A stretch of 64,000 nucleotides of DNA from Actinomadura rubteroloni (GCF_002911665.1 NZ_MTBP01000004.1:310001-374000), one strand, 5' to 3'. Counted from the stretch's first letter, positions 7,720-17,900 are shown. The notes: generated by a model not told the origin, from the sequence alone. Made by a program: numbers and translations.

Positions 7720-9834
7720 CTATTGCGGAACCGACGCCACGCCCGGCGCCAGGAACCGGCCGCCGGCCACCTTCTCGGCGATCCCGGCCCGGTCCAGGTA
7801 CGGGGTGATGCCGCCGAGGTGGAACGGCCAGCCCGCGCCGAGGATCATGCACAGGTCGATGTCCTCGGGCGCCGCGACGACGCCCTCGTCCAGCATGATC
7901 CGGATCTCCTCGGCGAGCCCGTTCAGCGCCCGCTCCAGCACCTGCTCCTCGGTGGACGGGTTCGTCCCGCCGCCGAACAGCGCGACCGCCTCCGGGTCCA
8001 GCGTGAAGTCCGGCTGGTACACGCCGCGCTTGCCCGCCGCGACGAACTTGGCGAACTTCTCCGACAGCGGGAACCGCTCGGGGAACTTTCCGTGCAGCGT
8101 CTCGTTGACGTGCAGCGCGATCGCCGGGCCGACCAGCCCCATGAGCACGAACGGCGGCATCGGCAGCCCGAGCGGCGCGGCGGCGCGCTCGGCCACGTCG
8201 ATCGGCGTGCCCTCGTCCACCGTCTGGATGATCTCGGCCATCAGGCGCAGCAGGATCCGGTTGACCACGAACGCCGGGGCGTCCTTGACCAGCACCGACG
8301 ACTTCTTGAGCTGCTTGCCGACCGCGAACGCCGTGGCCAGCGCCGCGTCGTCGGTCCGCTCGCCCCGGACGATCTCCAGCAGCGGCAGCACCGCGACCGG
8401 GTTGAAGAAGTGGAAGCCGACGACCCGCTCGGGGTGCGCGAGCTTGGCCGCCATCTCCGACACCGACAGCGACGAGGTGTTGGTCGCGAGGACGCACTCG
8501 GGGGAGACGTGCTCCTCGACCTCGGCGAACACCTTCTGCTTGACCGACATCTCCTCGAAGACCGCCTCGATGACGAAGTCGGCGTCGGCGAACGCGTCCT
8601 TCGTCAGCGACCCGGTGATGAGGGCCTTCAGCCGGTTGGCCTTGTCGGCCGACACGCGGCCCTTGGCGAGCAGCTTGTCGATCTCGCCGTGCGCGTAGCC
8701 GACGCCCTTGTCCAGGCGCTCCTGGTCCAGGTCCGTCAGGACGACCGGGACTTCGAGCCGCCGCGCGAACAGCAGCGCGAGCTGGGACGCCATCAGGCCC
8801 GCGCCGACGACGCCGACCTTGGTGACCTTGCGGGCCAGCTCCTTGGCGGGCGCGCCCGCCGGCTTCTTGGCGCGCTTCTGCGTCAGGTCGAACGCGTACA
8901 GCCCGGCGCGCAGCTCGTCGCTCATGATGAGGTCGGCGAGCGCCTCGTCCTCGGCGGCGAAGCCTTCGTCGCGGCTGCGGTCCTTGGCCGCCGCGATCAG
9001 CTCGATCGCGCGGACGTAGGACGGGGCGGCGCCGTGCAGCTTGCCGTCCAGGTTCCAGCGAGCGAGCGCGACCGCGTCGTCCCACGCCTTGCCCTTGTCG
9101 ACCTCGGGGCGCGTGACCTCGATCTCGCCCTTCAGGACGCGGGCCGTCCAGGTCAGCGACTCCTCCAGGAAGTCGGCCGACTCGAAGATCGCGTCCGCGA
9201 TCCCCAGCTCGTGGGCCTGCTTGCCCCGCAGCATGCGGTTCTGCGCGAGCGGGTTGTCGATGACGACCTTGATCGCCTTCTCCGCGCCGATGAGGTTCGG
9301 CAGCAGGTACGTCCCGCCCCAGCCCGGGACGAGCCCGAGGAACGCCTCGGGCAGCGCGAACGCCGGGACGCCCGCCGAGATCGTCCGGTAGGTGCAGTGC
9401 AGGCCGATCTCGACGCCGCCGCCCATCGCCGCGCCGTTGTAGTACGCGAACGACGGGACGCTCAGCTCGCCGAGCCGCCGGAACACGTCGTGCCCGAGCC
9501 GGGCGACGAGACGGGCCTCGTCCTTGTCGCGCACGGACGGGACCCCGTTGAGGTCGGCGCCGACGGCGAAGATGAACGGCTTGCCGGTGACGCCGACCGC
9601 CACGAGGTCGTCGCGGGCCTCGATCTGGTCGAGGGCGTCGTTCAGCGCGAGCAGGCCGCGCGGACCGAACGTGCTCGGCTTGGTGTGGTCGAAGCCGTTG
9701 TCCAGCGTGATCAGCGCGAGCGTGCCCGCGCCGAACGGCAGCTCGACATCGCGTACGCGCGCGTGCGTGACGACTTCATCGGCGTTGCGATCCTCGCTCG
9801 CCAGCAGCGAGCGCCACGTCTCGACGGTACTCAC
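7720..9834 (-). CDS. fadB: Trifunctional-type 3-hydroxyacyl-CoA dehydrogenase/enoyl-CoA hydratase (FadB/FadJ-like)
   Basis: Beta-oxidation enzyme carrying hydratase and NAD-dependent dehydrogenase activities. The 704-residue protein has an N-terminal crotonase domain (about 1-280; GADLNG, and the oxyanion-hole region NGAAMGGGVEIGLHCTYR), a Rossmann domain starting VTKVGVVGAGLMASQLA (about 325), the catalytic segment GFHFFNPVAVLPLLEIV, and tandem C-terminal domains. It starts at the GTG at 9834 inside the last four bases of the thiolase gene (GTGA), so the pair is translationally coupled as an alpha/beta beta-oxidation complex. A terminator hairpin follows. Confidence 0.93.
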   Translation of the reverse strand: MSTVETWRSLLASEDRNADEVVTHARVRDVELPFGAGTLALITLDNGFDHTKPSTFGPRGLLALNDALDQIEARDDLVAVGVTGKPFIFAVGADLNGVPSVRDKDEARLVARLGHDVFRRLGELSVPSFAYYNGAAMGGGVEIGLHCTYRTISAGVPAFALPEAFLGLVPGWGGTYLLPNLIGAEKAIKVVIDNPLAQNRMLRGKQAHELGIADAIFESADFLEESLTWTARVLKGEIEVTRPEVDKGKAWDDAVALARWNLDGKLHGAAPSYVRAIELIAAAKDRSRDEGFAAEDEALADLIMSDELRAGLYAFDLTQKRAKKPAGAPAKELARKVTKVGVVGAGLMASQLALLFARRLEVPVVLTDLDQERLDKGVGYAHGEIDKLLAKGRVSADKANRLKALITGSLTKDAFADADFVIEAVFEEMSVKQKVFAEVEEHVSPECVLATNTSSLSVSEMAAKLAHPERVVGFHFFNPVAVLPLLEIVRGERTDDAALATAFAVGKQLKKSSVLVKDAPAFVVNRILLRLMAEIIQTVDEGTPIDVAERAAAPLGLPMPPFVLMGLVGPAIALHVNETLHGKFPERFPLSEKFAKFVAAGKRGVYQPDFTLDPEAVALFGGGTNPSTEEQVLERALNGLAEEIRIMLDEGVVAAPEDIDLCMILGAGWPFHLGGITPYLDRAGIAEKVAGGRFLAPGVASVPQ

Positions 9835-11033
9835 TTCGCGCCCTCCCAGTTCACGTTCTCCCAGAGGACGGTCCCGCCCATGCCCATGCCGACGCACATG
9901 GTGGTGAGCCCGTACCGGACGTCGGTGCGCTCGGCGAACAGCCGCGCGAGCTGGTTCATCAGCCGGACGCCGGACGACGCCAGCGGGTGGCCGAGCGCGA
10001 TCGCGCCGCCCCACGGGTTCACCCGCGCGTCGTCGTCGGCGATCTTGAAGTGCTCCAGGAACGCCAGCACCTGGACGGCGAACGCCTCGTTGATCTCGAT
10101 GAGGCCGATGTCGTCCATCGTCAGCGAGTTGCGGGCGAGCAGCTTCTCGGTCGCCGGGACCGGCCCGACGCCCATGACCTCGGGCTCGACACCCGCGAAC
10201 GAGAAGTCGACCAGCCGCATCTTCGGCGCGAGGCCGAGTTCGCGGGCGACGTCCTCGGCGGCGAGCAGGCACGCGGTCGCGCCGTCGTTCAGGCCCGCCG
10301 CGTTGCCGGCGGTGACGTTGCCGTGCGGCCGGAACGGCGTCTTGAGCTTGGCCAGGTCCTCCAGCGTGGTGCCCGGACGCGGCGGCTCGTCGGTGGTCGC
10401 GAGGCCGTAGCCCTTCTCCACCGAGCGGATCGCGGTCGGCACCAGGTCCGGCTGGATCTTCCCGGCGGCGTAGGCGGCGGCGACCTTCTGCTGGCTGCGG
10501 ACGGCGTAGGCGTCCGCGCGCTCCTTGGTGATGCCGGGGAACCGGTCGTGCAGGTTCTCGGCGGTCGAGCCCATGACCAGCGCGGAGGTGTCCACGAGCC
10601 GGTCGGCGAGGAACCGCGGGTTCGGGTCGACGCCCTCGCCCATCGGGTGCCGTCCCATGTGCTCGACGCCGCCGGCGATCACGACGTCGTAGGAGCCGAA
10701 GGAGATCCCGGCCCCGGTCGTCGTGACGGCCGTCATCGCGCCCGCGCACATGCGGTCGATGGCGTAGCCGGGCACGCTCTTGGGCAGCCCGGCGAGGACG
10801 GCGGCGGACCGTCCGATGGTCAGGCCCTGGTCGCCGGTCTGGGTGGTCGCGGCGATGGCGACCTCGTCCACCCGCTCCGGCGGGAGGGACGGGTTGCGGC
10901 GCATCAGCTCGCGGATGGCGCGCACGACCAGGTCGTCGGCGCGGGTCTCGGCGTACAGGCCCTTCGGGCCCGCCTTGCCGAACGGCGTGCGTACGCCGTC
11001 GACGAACACGACGTCACGTGCGGTGCGAGGCAC
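9831..11033 (-). CDS. fadA: Acetyl-CoA C-acyltransferase (thiolase)
   Basis: Cleaves 3-ketoacyl-CoA in the last step of beta-oxidation. The 400-residue product has the acylated cysteine in IDRMCAGAM (Cys96), the NEAFAVQ motif, the GHP histidine motif (ALGHPLASSG) and the second cysteine in TTMCVGMGMGG, so all catalytic residues are present. The GTG at 11033 is preceded by GGGAGGGA. First gene of the fadAB operon; its upstream region carries two tandem palindromic sites and faces a divergent acyl-CoA ligase gene, so one regulator probably controls activation and oxidation of fatty acids. Confidence 0.94.
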   Translation of the reverse strand: MPRTARDVVFVDGVRTPFGKAGPKGLYAETRADDLVVRAIRELMRRNPSLPPERVDEVAIAATTQTGDQGLTIGRSAAVLAGLPKSVPGYAIDRMCAGAMTAVTTTGAGISFGSYDVVIAGGVEHMGRHPMGEGVDPNPRFLADRLVDTSALVMGSTAENLHDRFPGITKERADAYAVRSQQKVAAAYAAGKIQPDLVPTAIRSVEKGYGLATTDEPPRPGTTLEDLAKLKTPFRPHGNVTAGNAAGLNDGATACLLAAEDVARELGLAPKMRLVDFSFAGVEPEVMGVGPVPATEKLLARNSLTMDDIGLIEINEAFAVQVLAFLEHFKIADDDARVNPWGGAIALGHPLASSGVRLMNQLARLFAERTDVRYGLTTMCVGMGMGGTVLWENVNWEGAK

Positions 11034-11130
11034 GGGTCGTCCCTCCCTCGGGAATGGGGTCGATCTGTGGATGATCGAGTGGTTGAGCCTCGTGCCGTCC
11101 GGAGCGGACGGCACGAGTACCCACACCGGA

Positions 11131-11174
11131 GATGCTACTCGCTGGTAACCGCTGATGCTACCCACCGGTAACCG
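11131..11174. promoter_or_regulatory. Tandem operator-like repeats between fadA and the acyl-CoA ligase gene
   Basis: Two 21-bp direct repeats (11131-11151 and 11154-11174) start GATGCTAC and end GGTAACCG, differing at three positions. Each holds a palindromic core: TACC-CACC-GGTA in the second (perfect) and TACT-CGCT-GGTA in the first (one mismatch). Centres are 23 bp apart, about two helical turns, so bound dimers would sit on the same face. Placement in the divergent region suggests a TetR- or GntR-type fatty-acid repressor; the regulator is not in the window. Confidence 0.6.
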
Positions 11175-11203
11175 ACAGCCGTGTTACGTCCGGTTTTGGA
11201 CTC

Positions 11204-11232
11204 TTGTCCAGTGGACGCTGGCTGGGTAACGT
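11204..11232 (+). promoter_or_regulatory. Predicted promoter of the acyl-CoA ligase gene
   Basis: TTGTCC and TAACGT are separated by 17 bases. Transcription would begin about 20 bases before the GTG at 11260, leaving room for the GAGGAGG ribosome site. The tandem operators end 30 bp upstream. Confidence 0.5.
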
Positions 11233-11259
11233 GTCGGCACAATCGCCGAGGAGGTCGCG

Positions 11260-12972
11260 GTGGCGCACGCCAGGCCCGTCTATCATCCGGGGCCTCGCCG
11301 CCGGGTGTGGCTCCTGCGCGACGTGCTCTCCCTCCTGCTGCGGACCGGCGTCGCCTTCTCCGGCAATCCGCTCGGCGCGGTCCGCCAGATCCGCGAACTG
11401 CGCCGCTGGGGCACGACGCTCGCGGGCATCGTCGTCTCGGCCGCCGCCCGCAACCCCGCGCGCACCGCGATCATCGACGACTCGGGCACGCTCACCTTCG
11501 CCGAACTGGACGACCGCACCACCCGGCTCGCCGCCGGGCTGCCGCTCACCGGGCCGCGTCCGCGCGTCGGGATCCTGTGCCGCAACCACCGGGGCATCGT
11601 GGAGGCGCTGGTCGCGTGCGGCAAGCGCGGCGTCGAGGTCGTCCTGCTCAACACCGGCTTCGGCGCCGGGCAGGTCCGCAACGTGCTCACCGAGATGCGG
11701 ATGGACCTCATCGTCGCCGACGCCGAGTTCGCGCACCTGCTGCGCGCCGTCCCGCACTCGCTGCGCCGCACGATCGTCTGGACGGACCGCTCGCCCGTCC
11801 CCGGCGCGGGCCCGACGATCAACGACATCGTCAACGCGACCCCGGTCAGCCGGATCGCCGTTCCGGACACGCAGCCCCGGACGATCATGCTCAGCTCCGG
11901 CACCACCGGACGGCCCAAGGGCGCCCGCCGCCCGCCCCGGCCGGGCCTGTGGCCGCTCGCGTCGATGACGTCCCGGATCCCGCTCCGCGCCCGCCACACC
12001 ATGATCATCGAGGCGCCGCTGTTCCACACCTGGGGGTATGCCGCGCTCCAGATGGCGTGGGCGCTGCGGGCACCGGTCGTCCTGCACCGCCGGTTCGACC
12101 CGTCGCGGACGCTCGCGTCCGTCACCGCGCACGGCAATACCGTCCTGTTCGCCGTGCCGGTCATGCTCCAGCGCATCCTGGACCTGCCGCAGGACGTCCG
12201 GGAGGTCTACGACGCGTCCGGGCTCAAGATCGTCGCGCTCAGCGGGTCGGCGCTGCCCGGCGACCTCGCGACCCGCTTCATGGACGTCTTCGGGGACTGC
12301 CTCTACAACGTCTACGGCTCCACCGAGGCGTCCTGGGTGTCCATCGCGACCCCGCGCGACCTGCGCATCGACCCCCGGACGGCGGGCCGGGCGCCGCGCA
12401 ACACCTCGATCGCCGTGCTCAACGACGCCGGCAAGCCCGTCGGGCGCTCCACGATCGGCGAGATCCACGCCGCCAACGAACTGGTCTTCGAGGGGTACAC
12501 CAGCGGCGACCCGGTGACCGTCCGGGACGGCCTGCTCGCCACCGGCGACCTCGGCCACATCGACCACCACGGCCTGCTGTTCGTGGACGGCCGCAAGGAC
12601 GGCATGGTCGTCACCGGCGGCGAGAACGTCGTCCCCGGCGAGGTCGAGGACGCGCTGCTGGAACTGCCGCAGATCCACGAGGTCGCCGTGCTCGGCGTGC
12701 CCGACGACACCTGGGGGCAGCGGCTCGCCGCCTACGTGGTCCTGCGGCCCGGGGCCGAACTGGACGCCGAGGCCGTCCGGCAGTACGTCCGCGACCGCGT
12801 CGCCCGCTACGCCGCGCCGCGCGACGTCCACTTCATCAACGAGCTGCCGCGCAACGCCGTCGGCAAGGTCGTCCACCGGTGGCTCGTCGCGAGCCCCCGC
12901 CAGTCGCAGCAGCCCGAGGGCAAGGTGAGCTGGCCGGTGATCCGCCAGCCCACCGAAACCCCGTCCGCCTGA
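11260..12972 (+). CDS. Acyl-CoA synthetase / AMP-dependent ligase (FadD-like)
   Basis: Activates a carboxylic acid, most likely a fatty acid, to its CoA thioester through an acyl-adenylate. The 570-residue protein has the ANL-family P-loop SSGTTGRPKGAR (about residue 212), the adenine motif YGSTEASWVS, the TGDLGHID hinge aspartate region, the GRKDGMVVTGGENV motif and the C-terminal lysine in NAVGKV. The N-terminal extension of about 60 residues (two hydrophobic stretches, RDVLSLLLRTGVAFSG and GTTLAGIVVSAA) may contact the membrane. The GTG start has a GGAGG site. Divergent from fadAB, so it probably supplies substrates to that operon. Confidence 0.9.
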   Translation: MAHARPVYHPGPRRRVWLLRDVLSLLLRTGVAFSGNPLGAVRQIRELRRWGTTLAGIVVSAAARNPARTAIIDDSGTLTFAELDDRTTRLAAGLPLTGPRPRVGILCRNHRGIVEALVACGKRGVEVVLLNTGFGAGQVRNVLTEMRMDLIVADAEFAHLLRAVPHSLRRTIVWTDRSPVPGAGPTINDIVNATPVSRIAVPDTQPRTIMLSSGTTGRPKGARRPPRPGLWPLASMTSRIPLRARHTMIIEAPLFHTWGYAALQMAWALRAPVVLHRRFDPSRTLASVTAHGNTVLFAVPVMLQRILDLPQDVREVYDASGLKIVALSGSALPGDLATRFMDVFGDCLYNVYGSTEASWVSIATPRDLRIDPRTAGRAPRNTSIAVLNDAGKPVGRSTIGEIHAANELVFEGYTSGDPVTVRDGLLATGDLGHIDHHGLLFVDGRKDGMVVTGGENVVPGEVEDALLELPQIHEVAVLGVPDDTWGQRLAAYVVLRPGAELDAEAVRQYVRDRVARYAAPRDVHFINELPRNAVGKVVHRWLVASPRQSQQPEGKVSWPVIRQPTETPSA

Positions 12973-13045
12973 CGCCGTCGGCCGTCGGCTGGGGGTCGGC
13001 GGGCGGCAGTCGGCGGGGGCGGCGCGGTCGCCGTCAGGCGGACGG
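12961..13045. terminator. Inverted repeat shared by two convergent gene tails
   Basis: CCGTCCGCCTGACG (12961-12974) is repeated in perfect inversion at 13032-13045. Each arm contains the Pro-Ser-Ala-stop codons of one of the convergent genes (acyl-CoA ligase and sensor kinase). The 57-base intervening segment is GC-rich. This could act as a bidirectional terminator, although the loop is long. Confidence 0.4.
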
Positions 13046-14191
13046 GGGAGCGGGCAGGCGCAGGGTGACGATCAGGCCGCCGCCGTCGCGGGGGACGGCC
13101 TGGACCGTCCCGCCGTGCGCCCGCACGACCGCCGCGACGATCGAGAGGCCCAGGCCCGCGCCCTCCGCCGAACCCGTCCGGTCGCCCCGCAGCCGCCGGA
13201 ACGGCTCGAAGATCCGCCCGATCTCGTACGGCGGCACCGGGCGGCCCGTGTTCGACACCCGCAGGAATGGAGCGCCGTCCTCGCGGCCGGTGACGACCTC
13301 GACGCGGCCGTCCGGGACGTTGTACTTGACGGCGTTCTCCACCAGGTTCACCGCGCAGCGCTCCAGCAGCACCGGGTCGCCGAACGTCTCGGCGGCGCGC
13401 AGCTCGGCGGAGACCTCCAGGCCGTCGGGGGTCTCGATCTGGTCCACGGCGGTGCGGGCGACGTCCGGCAGCGAGACCGGCGCCGCCGTGGCCAACTCCC
13501 GCTCGGTCCTGGCCAGCAGCAGCAATCCCTCGATGAGCCGCTCGTGCCGTGCCGTGTTGCCGAGCAGCACCTCGGCGAGGGCCTTGGTCTCGGGCGGGTT
13601 GCGGCGGCCCGCGAGCGCGACCTCCAGGACCGTCCGGTTGATCGTCAGGGGGGTGCGCAGCTCGTGCGAGGCGTTCGCGACGAACCTGCGCTGCGCGTCG
13701 AACGCCCGGTGCAGGCGGTCCAGCATGCGGTCGAACGTGTCGGCGAGGTCCTTGATCTCGTCCTGCGGGCCCTTGAGCGCGATCCGCTCGTGGAGGGTGC
13801 TCTCCGACAGGCGGCGCGCGGTCTCGGTCACCGTGTGCAGCGGGCGCAGCATCCGGCCCGCCATCACATAGCCGATGATCACCGCGAGCAGGCCGAGCGC
13901 GATGATGAGCAGCACCGAGCTGCGCAGCAGGTTGTCCAGGACGGCCTCCTTGCGCGCGACGAGCGCCGAGTCGACCTCGCGCTGCGCCGTGGCCAGCATG
14001 TTGACCTGGCCCCCCGGGCCGGTCTCGATGCCGCCGCGCTCGTAGGTCACCTGGACGAGGGGCTTGCCGAGCGTGCTGTCGATCGCCCGGACCGTCAGCA
14101 GGTACGTCACGCCGACCAGCAGCCCGGCGGATATCAGGAACAACGTTCCGTATACGATCGACAGCCGCGTCCGCACGCTCATCCTCGGCAT
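13034..14191 (-). CDS. Sensor histidine kinase
   Basis: Membrane sensor of a two-component system, 385 residues. The N-terminal helix (LSIVYGTLFLISAGLLVG, about 10-33) and a second helix (VLLIIALGLLAVIIGYVM, about 93-110) flank a short extracellular loop of about 60 residues. A HAMP domain follows (to about 165), then the phosphoacceptor segment ANASHELRTP with His176, and an HATPase domain with the N box (NLVENAVKYN) and the GAGLGLSIV G box. The ATG at 14191 overlaps the stop of the response-regulator gene (ATGA). The sensed signal is unknown. Confidence 0.9.
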   Translation of the reverse strand: MPRMSVRTRLSIVYGTLFLISAGLLVGVTYLLTVRAIDSTLGKPLVQVTYERGGIETGPGGQVNMLATAQREVDSALVARKEAVLDNLLRSSVLLIIALGLLAVIIGYVMAGRMLRPLHTVTETARRLSESTLHERIALKGPQDEIKDLADTFDRMLDRLHRAFDAQRRFVANASHELRTPLTINRTVLEVALAGRRNPPETKALAEVLLGNTARHERLIEGLLLLARTERELATAAPVSLPDVARTAVDQIETPDGLEVSAELRAAETFGDPVLLERCAVNLVENAVKYNVPDGRVEVVTGREDGAPFLRVSNTGRPVPPYEIGRIFEPFRRLRGDRTGSAEGAGLGLSIVAAVVRAHGGTVQAVPRDGGGLIVTLRLPAPPSA

Positions 14192-14844
14192 CACAGCCGG
14201 TACCCCGCTCCCGTGACGGTCTCGATGACGGCGGGCTCGCCGAGCTTGCGGCGCAGCGTCGCCATCGTGACCCGGACGACGTTGCTGAACGGGTCCAGAT
14301 GCTCGTCCCACGCCCGCACCAGCAGCAGCTCCGCGCTCACCACCCCGCCCTCCGCGCGCAGCAGTTCCTCCAGCACCGAGAACTCCTTGCGGGTCAGACG
14401 GACCTGCCGGCCGTTGCGGTGGACCGTCCGCCGGTGCGGGTCCAGCCGCACCCCGGACCGCTCCAGGACGGGCGGGACGGGCGGCGCCGACCGGCGGCCG
14501 AGCGCCCGGATCCGCGCCACCAGCTCCCCGAACACGAACGGCTTCGGCAGATAGTCGTCGGCGCCGAGGGACAGGCCGTCCACCCGCTCGGTGACGTCCG
14601 CCGCCGCCGTCAGCATGAGGATCCGCGCCGGGTGCCGCCGCTCCGCCAGGTCCCGGCAGACGTCGTCGCCGTGGACGGTCGGCAGGTCCCGGTCCAGGAC
14701 GATCACGTCGTAGTCGGTATGGGACGTGCGCTCCAGCGCCTCGTCCCCGTCGTACACGACGTCGACCGCGAGGGCCTCCTCCCGGAGGCCCTCCGCGATC
14801 GCGTCCGCGAGCACCCGCTCGTCCTCGACGATCAGCACGCGCAT
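14191..14844 (-). CDS. OmpR-family response regulator
   Basis: The 217-residue protein has a receiver domain (MRVLIVEDE, phosphoacceptor Asp51 in VIVLDRDLP, conserved Thr in LMLTAAADV, Lys in LPKPF) and a C-terminal winged-helix DNA-binding domain ending VIETVTGAGYRL. The ATG at 14844 is preceded by GGGGAGGGGA; an in-frame GTG ten codons earlier is less likely. It is the first gene of the regulator-kinase operon and is coupled to the kinase by a four-base overlap. Confidence 0.92.
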   Translation of the reverse strand: MRVLIVEDERVLADAIAEGLREEALAVDVVYDGDEALERTSHTDYDVIVLDRDLPTVHGDDVCRDLAERRHPARILMLTAAADVTERVDGLSLGADDYLPKPFVFGELVARIRALGRRSAPPVPPVLERSGVRLDPHRRTVHRNGRQVRLTRKEFSVLEELLRAEGGVVSAELLLVRAWDEHLDPFSNVVRVTMATLRRKLGEPAVIETVTGAGYRL

Positions 14845-14893
14845 GTCGTCCCCTCCCCTGACCGGGACGAGCATGACGCGCCGGGCGTTAAAC

Positions 14894-14912
14894 GGAGGTA
14901 AGGCTCACCATC
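14894..14912. promoter_or_regulatory. Weak IdeR/DtxR-like iron box upstream of the two-component system
   Basis: The core AGGTAAGGCTCACC resembles the DtxR/IdeR 19-bp palindrome and agrees with the consensus at about 12 of 19 positions. It lies 50 bases upstream of the response-regulator start and overlaps the stop codon of the neighbouring large gene. Much weaker than the box upstream of efeU. Confidence 0.25.
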
Positions 14913-17900
14913 CGCCGAAACGGCACCGGTAGCTGACCGACCCCGCGCCGCCCGGCGAGAACGACACCGTGCCGCGCCCGCTCCCGCCGAACGCGCAACT
15001 GACCGGCGCGAAGATCCGGACGGTCACGCCCGCCGACTGGCCCGACCGCAGCGTGCCGCCGCCGGACGCCGTCATCCGTCCGGAGACGCCCCGCACGGAC
15101 CAGCGGACCGTCCCGCCGCGCGCGGTGACGACGATCCGGCACGTCGCGCCGAACGACGTCGCGTGGACGCCCTGGCAGCCGGCCGAGTTGACCGACAGCC
15201 GTCCGTGCCCGCCGCCGCTCGACCGCTTCTTCTTGGGCGCGCTCTTCTTCTTCGGCGCGGGCTTCTTCTTGTTGGCCGTCGGCTTCTTCTCCGCCTTCTT
15301 CGGCGACGGGGCCGGGGACGGCGTGAACGTCGGCACGTCCGGGCTCGCCGTCGCGACCGGGCTCGCCGCCCCCTGCCGGGGCTTGCCGCCGTCGCCGGGC
15401 AGCAGCACGACGAGCGCGAGGATGATCACGACGAGCACGGCCCCGGCCACCAGCAGCAGCCGCGCCTGCCCGACCCCGAGCGCGGCGGGCCGCCGCCGCT
15501 TCTTGTCCTCGTCCCCCGGCGGAACCGCGAGCACGGCCGTGGCACCGTCCGGCCCGTCGCCGTCCACGCCGCCCGCCGACGGCATGGGCGCGAAGATCGG
15601 CGTCCCACCGGCCGGAGAATCACTGGGCTTGGCCTCAGGCGCCCCGGCCCCACCACCCGCGACGGGCAGATCGAAGACCGTGACGGGCGCGGTGTCCTCA
15701 CCCCGCTCACCCGCCCCAGCCGCTTCCGGCGCCGCACCAGAACCCGCGTCACCCGCACCCGTAGCGTCCGCAGGCACGGAAGCCGCACCGTCGGGCGCGT
15801 CCGCAGCGGGAGCGTCGGCCTCAGCACCTTCAGCCGCCAGGGCACCGGCAGCGACGCCCGCACCCGCAGCGACGGCGGCGGTCTTAGCGCCCGAGCCTTC
15901 GTCCGCTGGCGCGGGCTTCTCGCCCTCGGGCGCGTCCGTGACCGGGACGTCGGCCTCAGCGCCTTCGGCTGCCAGAGCACCGGCAGCGACGCCTGCGCCC
16001 GCAGCGGCGGCGGTCTTAGCGCCCGAGTTCTCGTCCGCTGGCGCGGGCGTGTCGTTCTCGGGTGTGTCCGTGACTGGGGCGTCGGTCTCGGCGGCCTCGG
16101 AAGCCAGGGCACCGGCGGCGAGGCCTGCGCCCGCAGCGGCGGCGGTCTTCGCGTCCGAGTTCTCGTCCGCTGGTGCGGGGGTCTCGTTCTTGGGTGCGTC
16201 CGTGGCCGGGGCGTCGGCCTCGGCCGCCAGCGCGCCGGCAGCGACGCCCGCGCCCGCCGCGACGGCGGTGTCGGTCTTCGCGGTCGGGTCCTCCGCCGGT
16301 GCGGGAGTCTCGCTTTCGGGCGCTTCCGTGGCCGGAGGCTCGGTGCCCTCGGCCGCCAGGACGCCCGCACTCGCAGCGGCGGCGGTCTTCGCGCGCGAGT
16401 CCTCATCGGCCGGCGCGGGGGTTCCGCTCTCGGGCTCGTCCGAGACCGGCGTCTCAGCCTCGGCGCCTTCGGTCGCCAGGACGCCCGCAGCGGCGGCAGG
16501 CTGCGCGGACGGGTCTTCACCCGCAGGCGCGTCCGCGTCGGCGGGCGTCTCGGCCGCAGGCACGTCGAAGATGGTGTCGACGGTCGCCGGGGCGCTTTCG
16601 ACGTCGGCCGTCGCAGGCGACTCCTCAACGTCCGCGTCGGCGGGCGTCTCGGTGACAGGCGTGGTCACGACGGGAATGTCGGTCACGGTGTCGGCCACCG
16701 GAGCGTCGGCCTCGGCGGGCTCGGCCACCGGGGCGTCGGTGACCGGGAGGTCGGTGACGGTGTCGGCCGGGGCGGTGTCTGCGGGCGTCTCAGCCGCAGG
16801 CACGTCGGTGACGGTGTCGGCAGTCGCCGGGGCGCCTTCCGTGTTCGTCGTCGCGGGCGAGTTCTCGGTCGCCGGGACTTCCGTGCCGGTGGGCGTCTCG
16901 GCGGCAGGCGCGTCCACGACGGGACTGTCGGCCGTCGGCGTCTCCGCCGCGTTGTCGGGCACCGGGGTGTCGGTGACGGTGTCGGCCGGGGGCGGGACGT
17001 CGCTCGTGCCCTCGGGGGCCGGGGCCGCGGGCGGTGTGGCCGCGAGCGGAAGGTCGAAGGCCGTGACGGCCGGGGGCTCCGGGGCTGGGACGACCGGCGC
17101 GGGGGCCGGGGACGTGTCGAAGAGAAGTTCCTCTTCGGCCTCCACGTCGGCGTCGGTGTAGGCGTAGGGGAGGGTCGTCGGGACGGGGGCCGCGTAGAAC
17201 GGCGGGTCGTCCGGACGGTCCGTGGGCTGCGCGGGCTCGTCGTCCCACAGGGACGCGCCCGTGCCGGGGGGCTCGGGGGCGGAGACCTCGGGGACGGCGC
17301 TGAACAGCGGCACTTCCGCGGACGCGGACGCGCCGAACGTGCTCGCCGGGCGGCGCGGCGTGTCCTGCGGCGGCGCGGGACGGCGCGCGGCGGGCGGCGT
17401 GTCCTGCGGCGCGGGGCGCGACTCGGGGCCGGGCTGCGCGACCGGGATCGGACGGAACGCCAGCGGCGACCGCAGCGGCGGCGGGGGAGCGGACGGGTCC
17501 GGGGCGGGGTCCCGCTCGGCCGGGGTCTGCTCGGCGGCCGGGGGCGCGGCGGGCGGCGCGGGCGGCGGGGGCGCGGCCCGCTTGGGCAGCAGGGCGCGCA
17601 TCGCCCGCATCCGCAGCCGCTTCTGCCGCTCCTGCGGCTCGTCGAACGCCTCCTCGGGCGCGGACGGCTCCACCGGGGCCGGCGGCGCGGGCGGCGCGGA
17701 GGGCACGAGCGAGGAAGAGGACGACGCGGACGGCTCAGCCGGGGCGGACGCGGGCGGCGGCGCGGCGGCGGTCTCCGGCGCGGCCGACACGGCCTTGTGG
17801 CACTCGGCCCGCACCAGGTCGGTCAGCCAGTGCTGGAACTGCTCGGGCGGCGGGATGCGGTCGGGCTGCGAGCGCGCGGTGAGCAGCGCGGCCCGCACCG

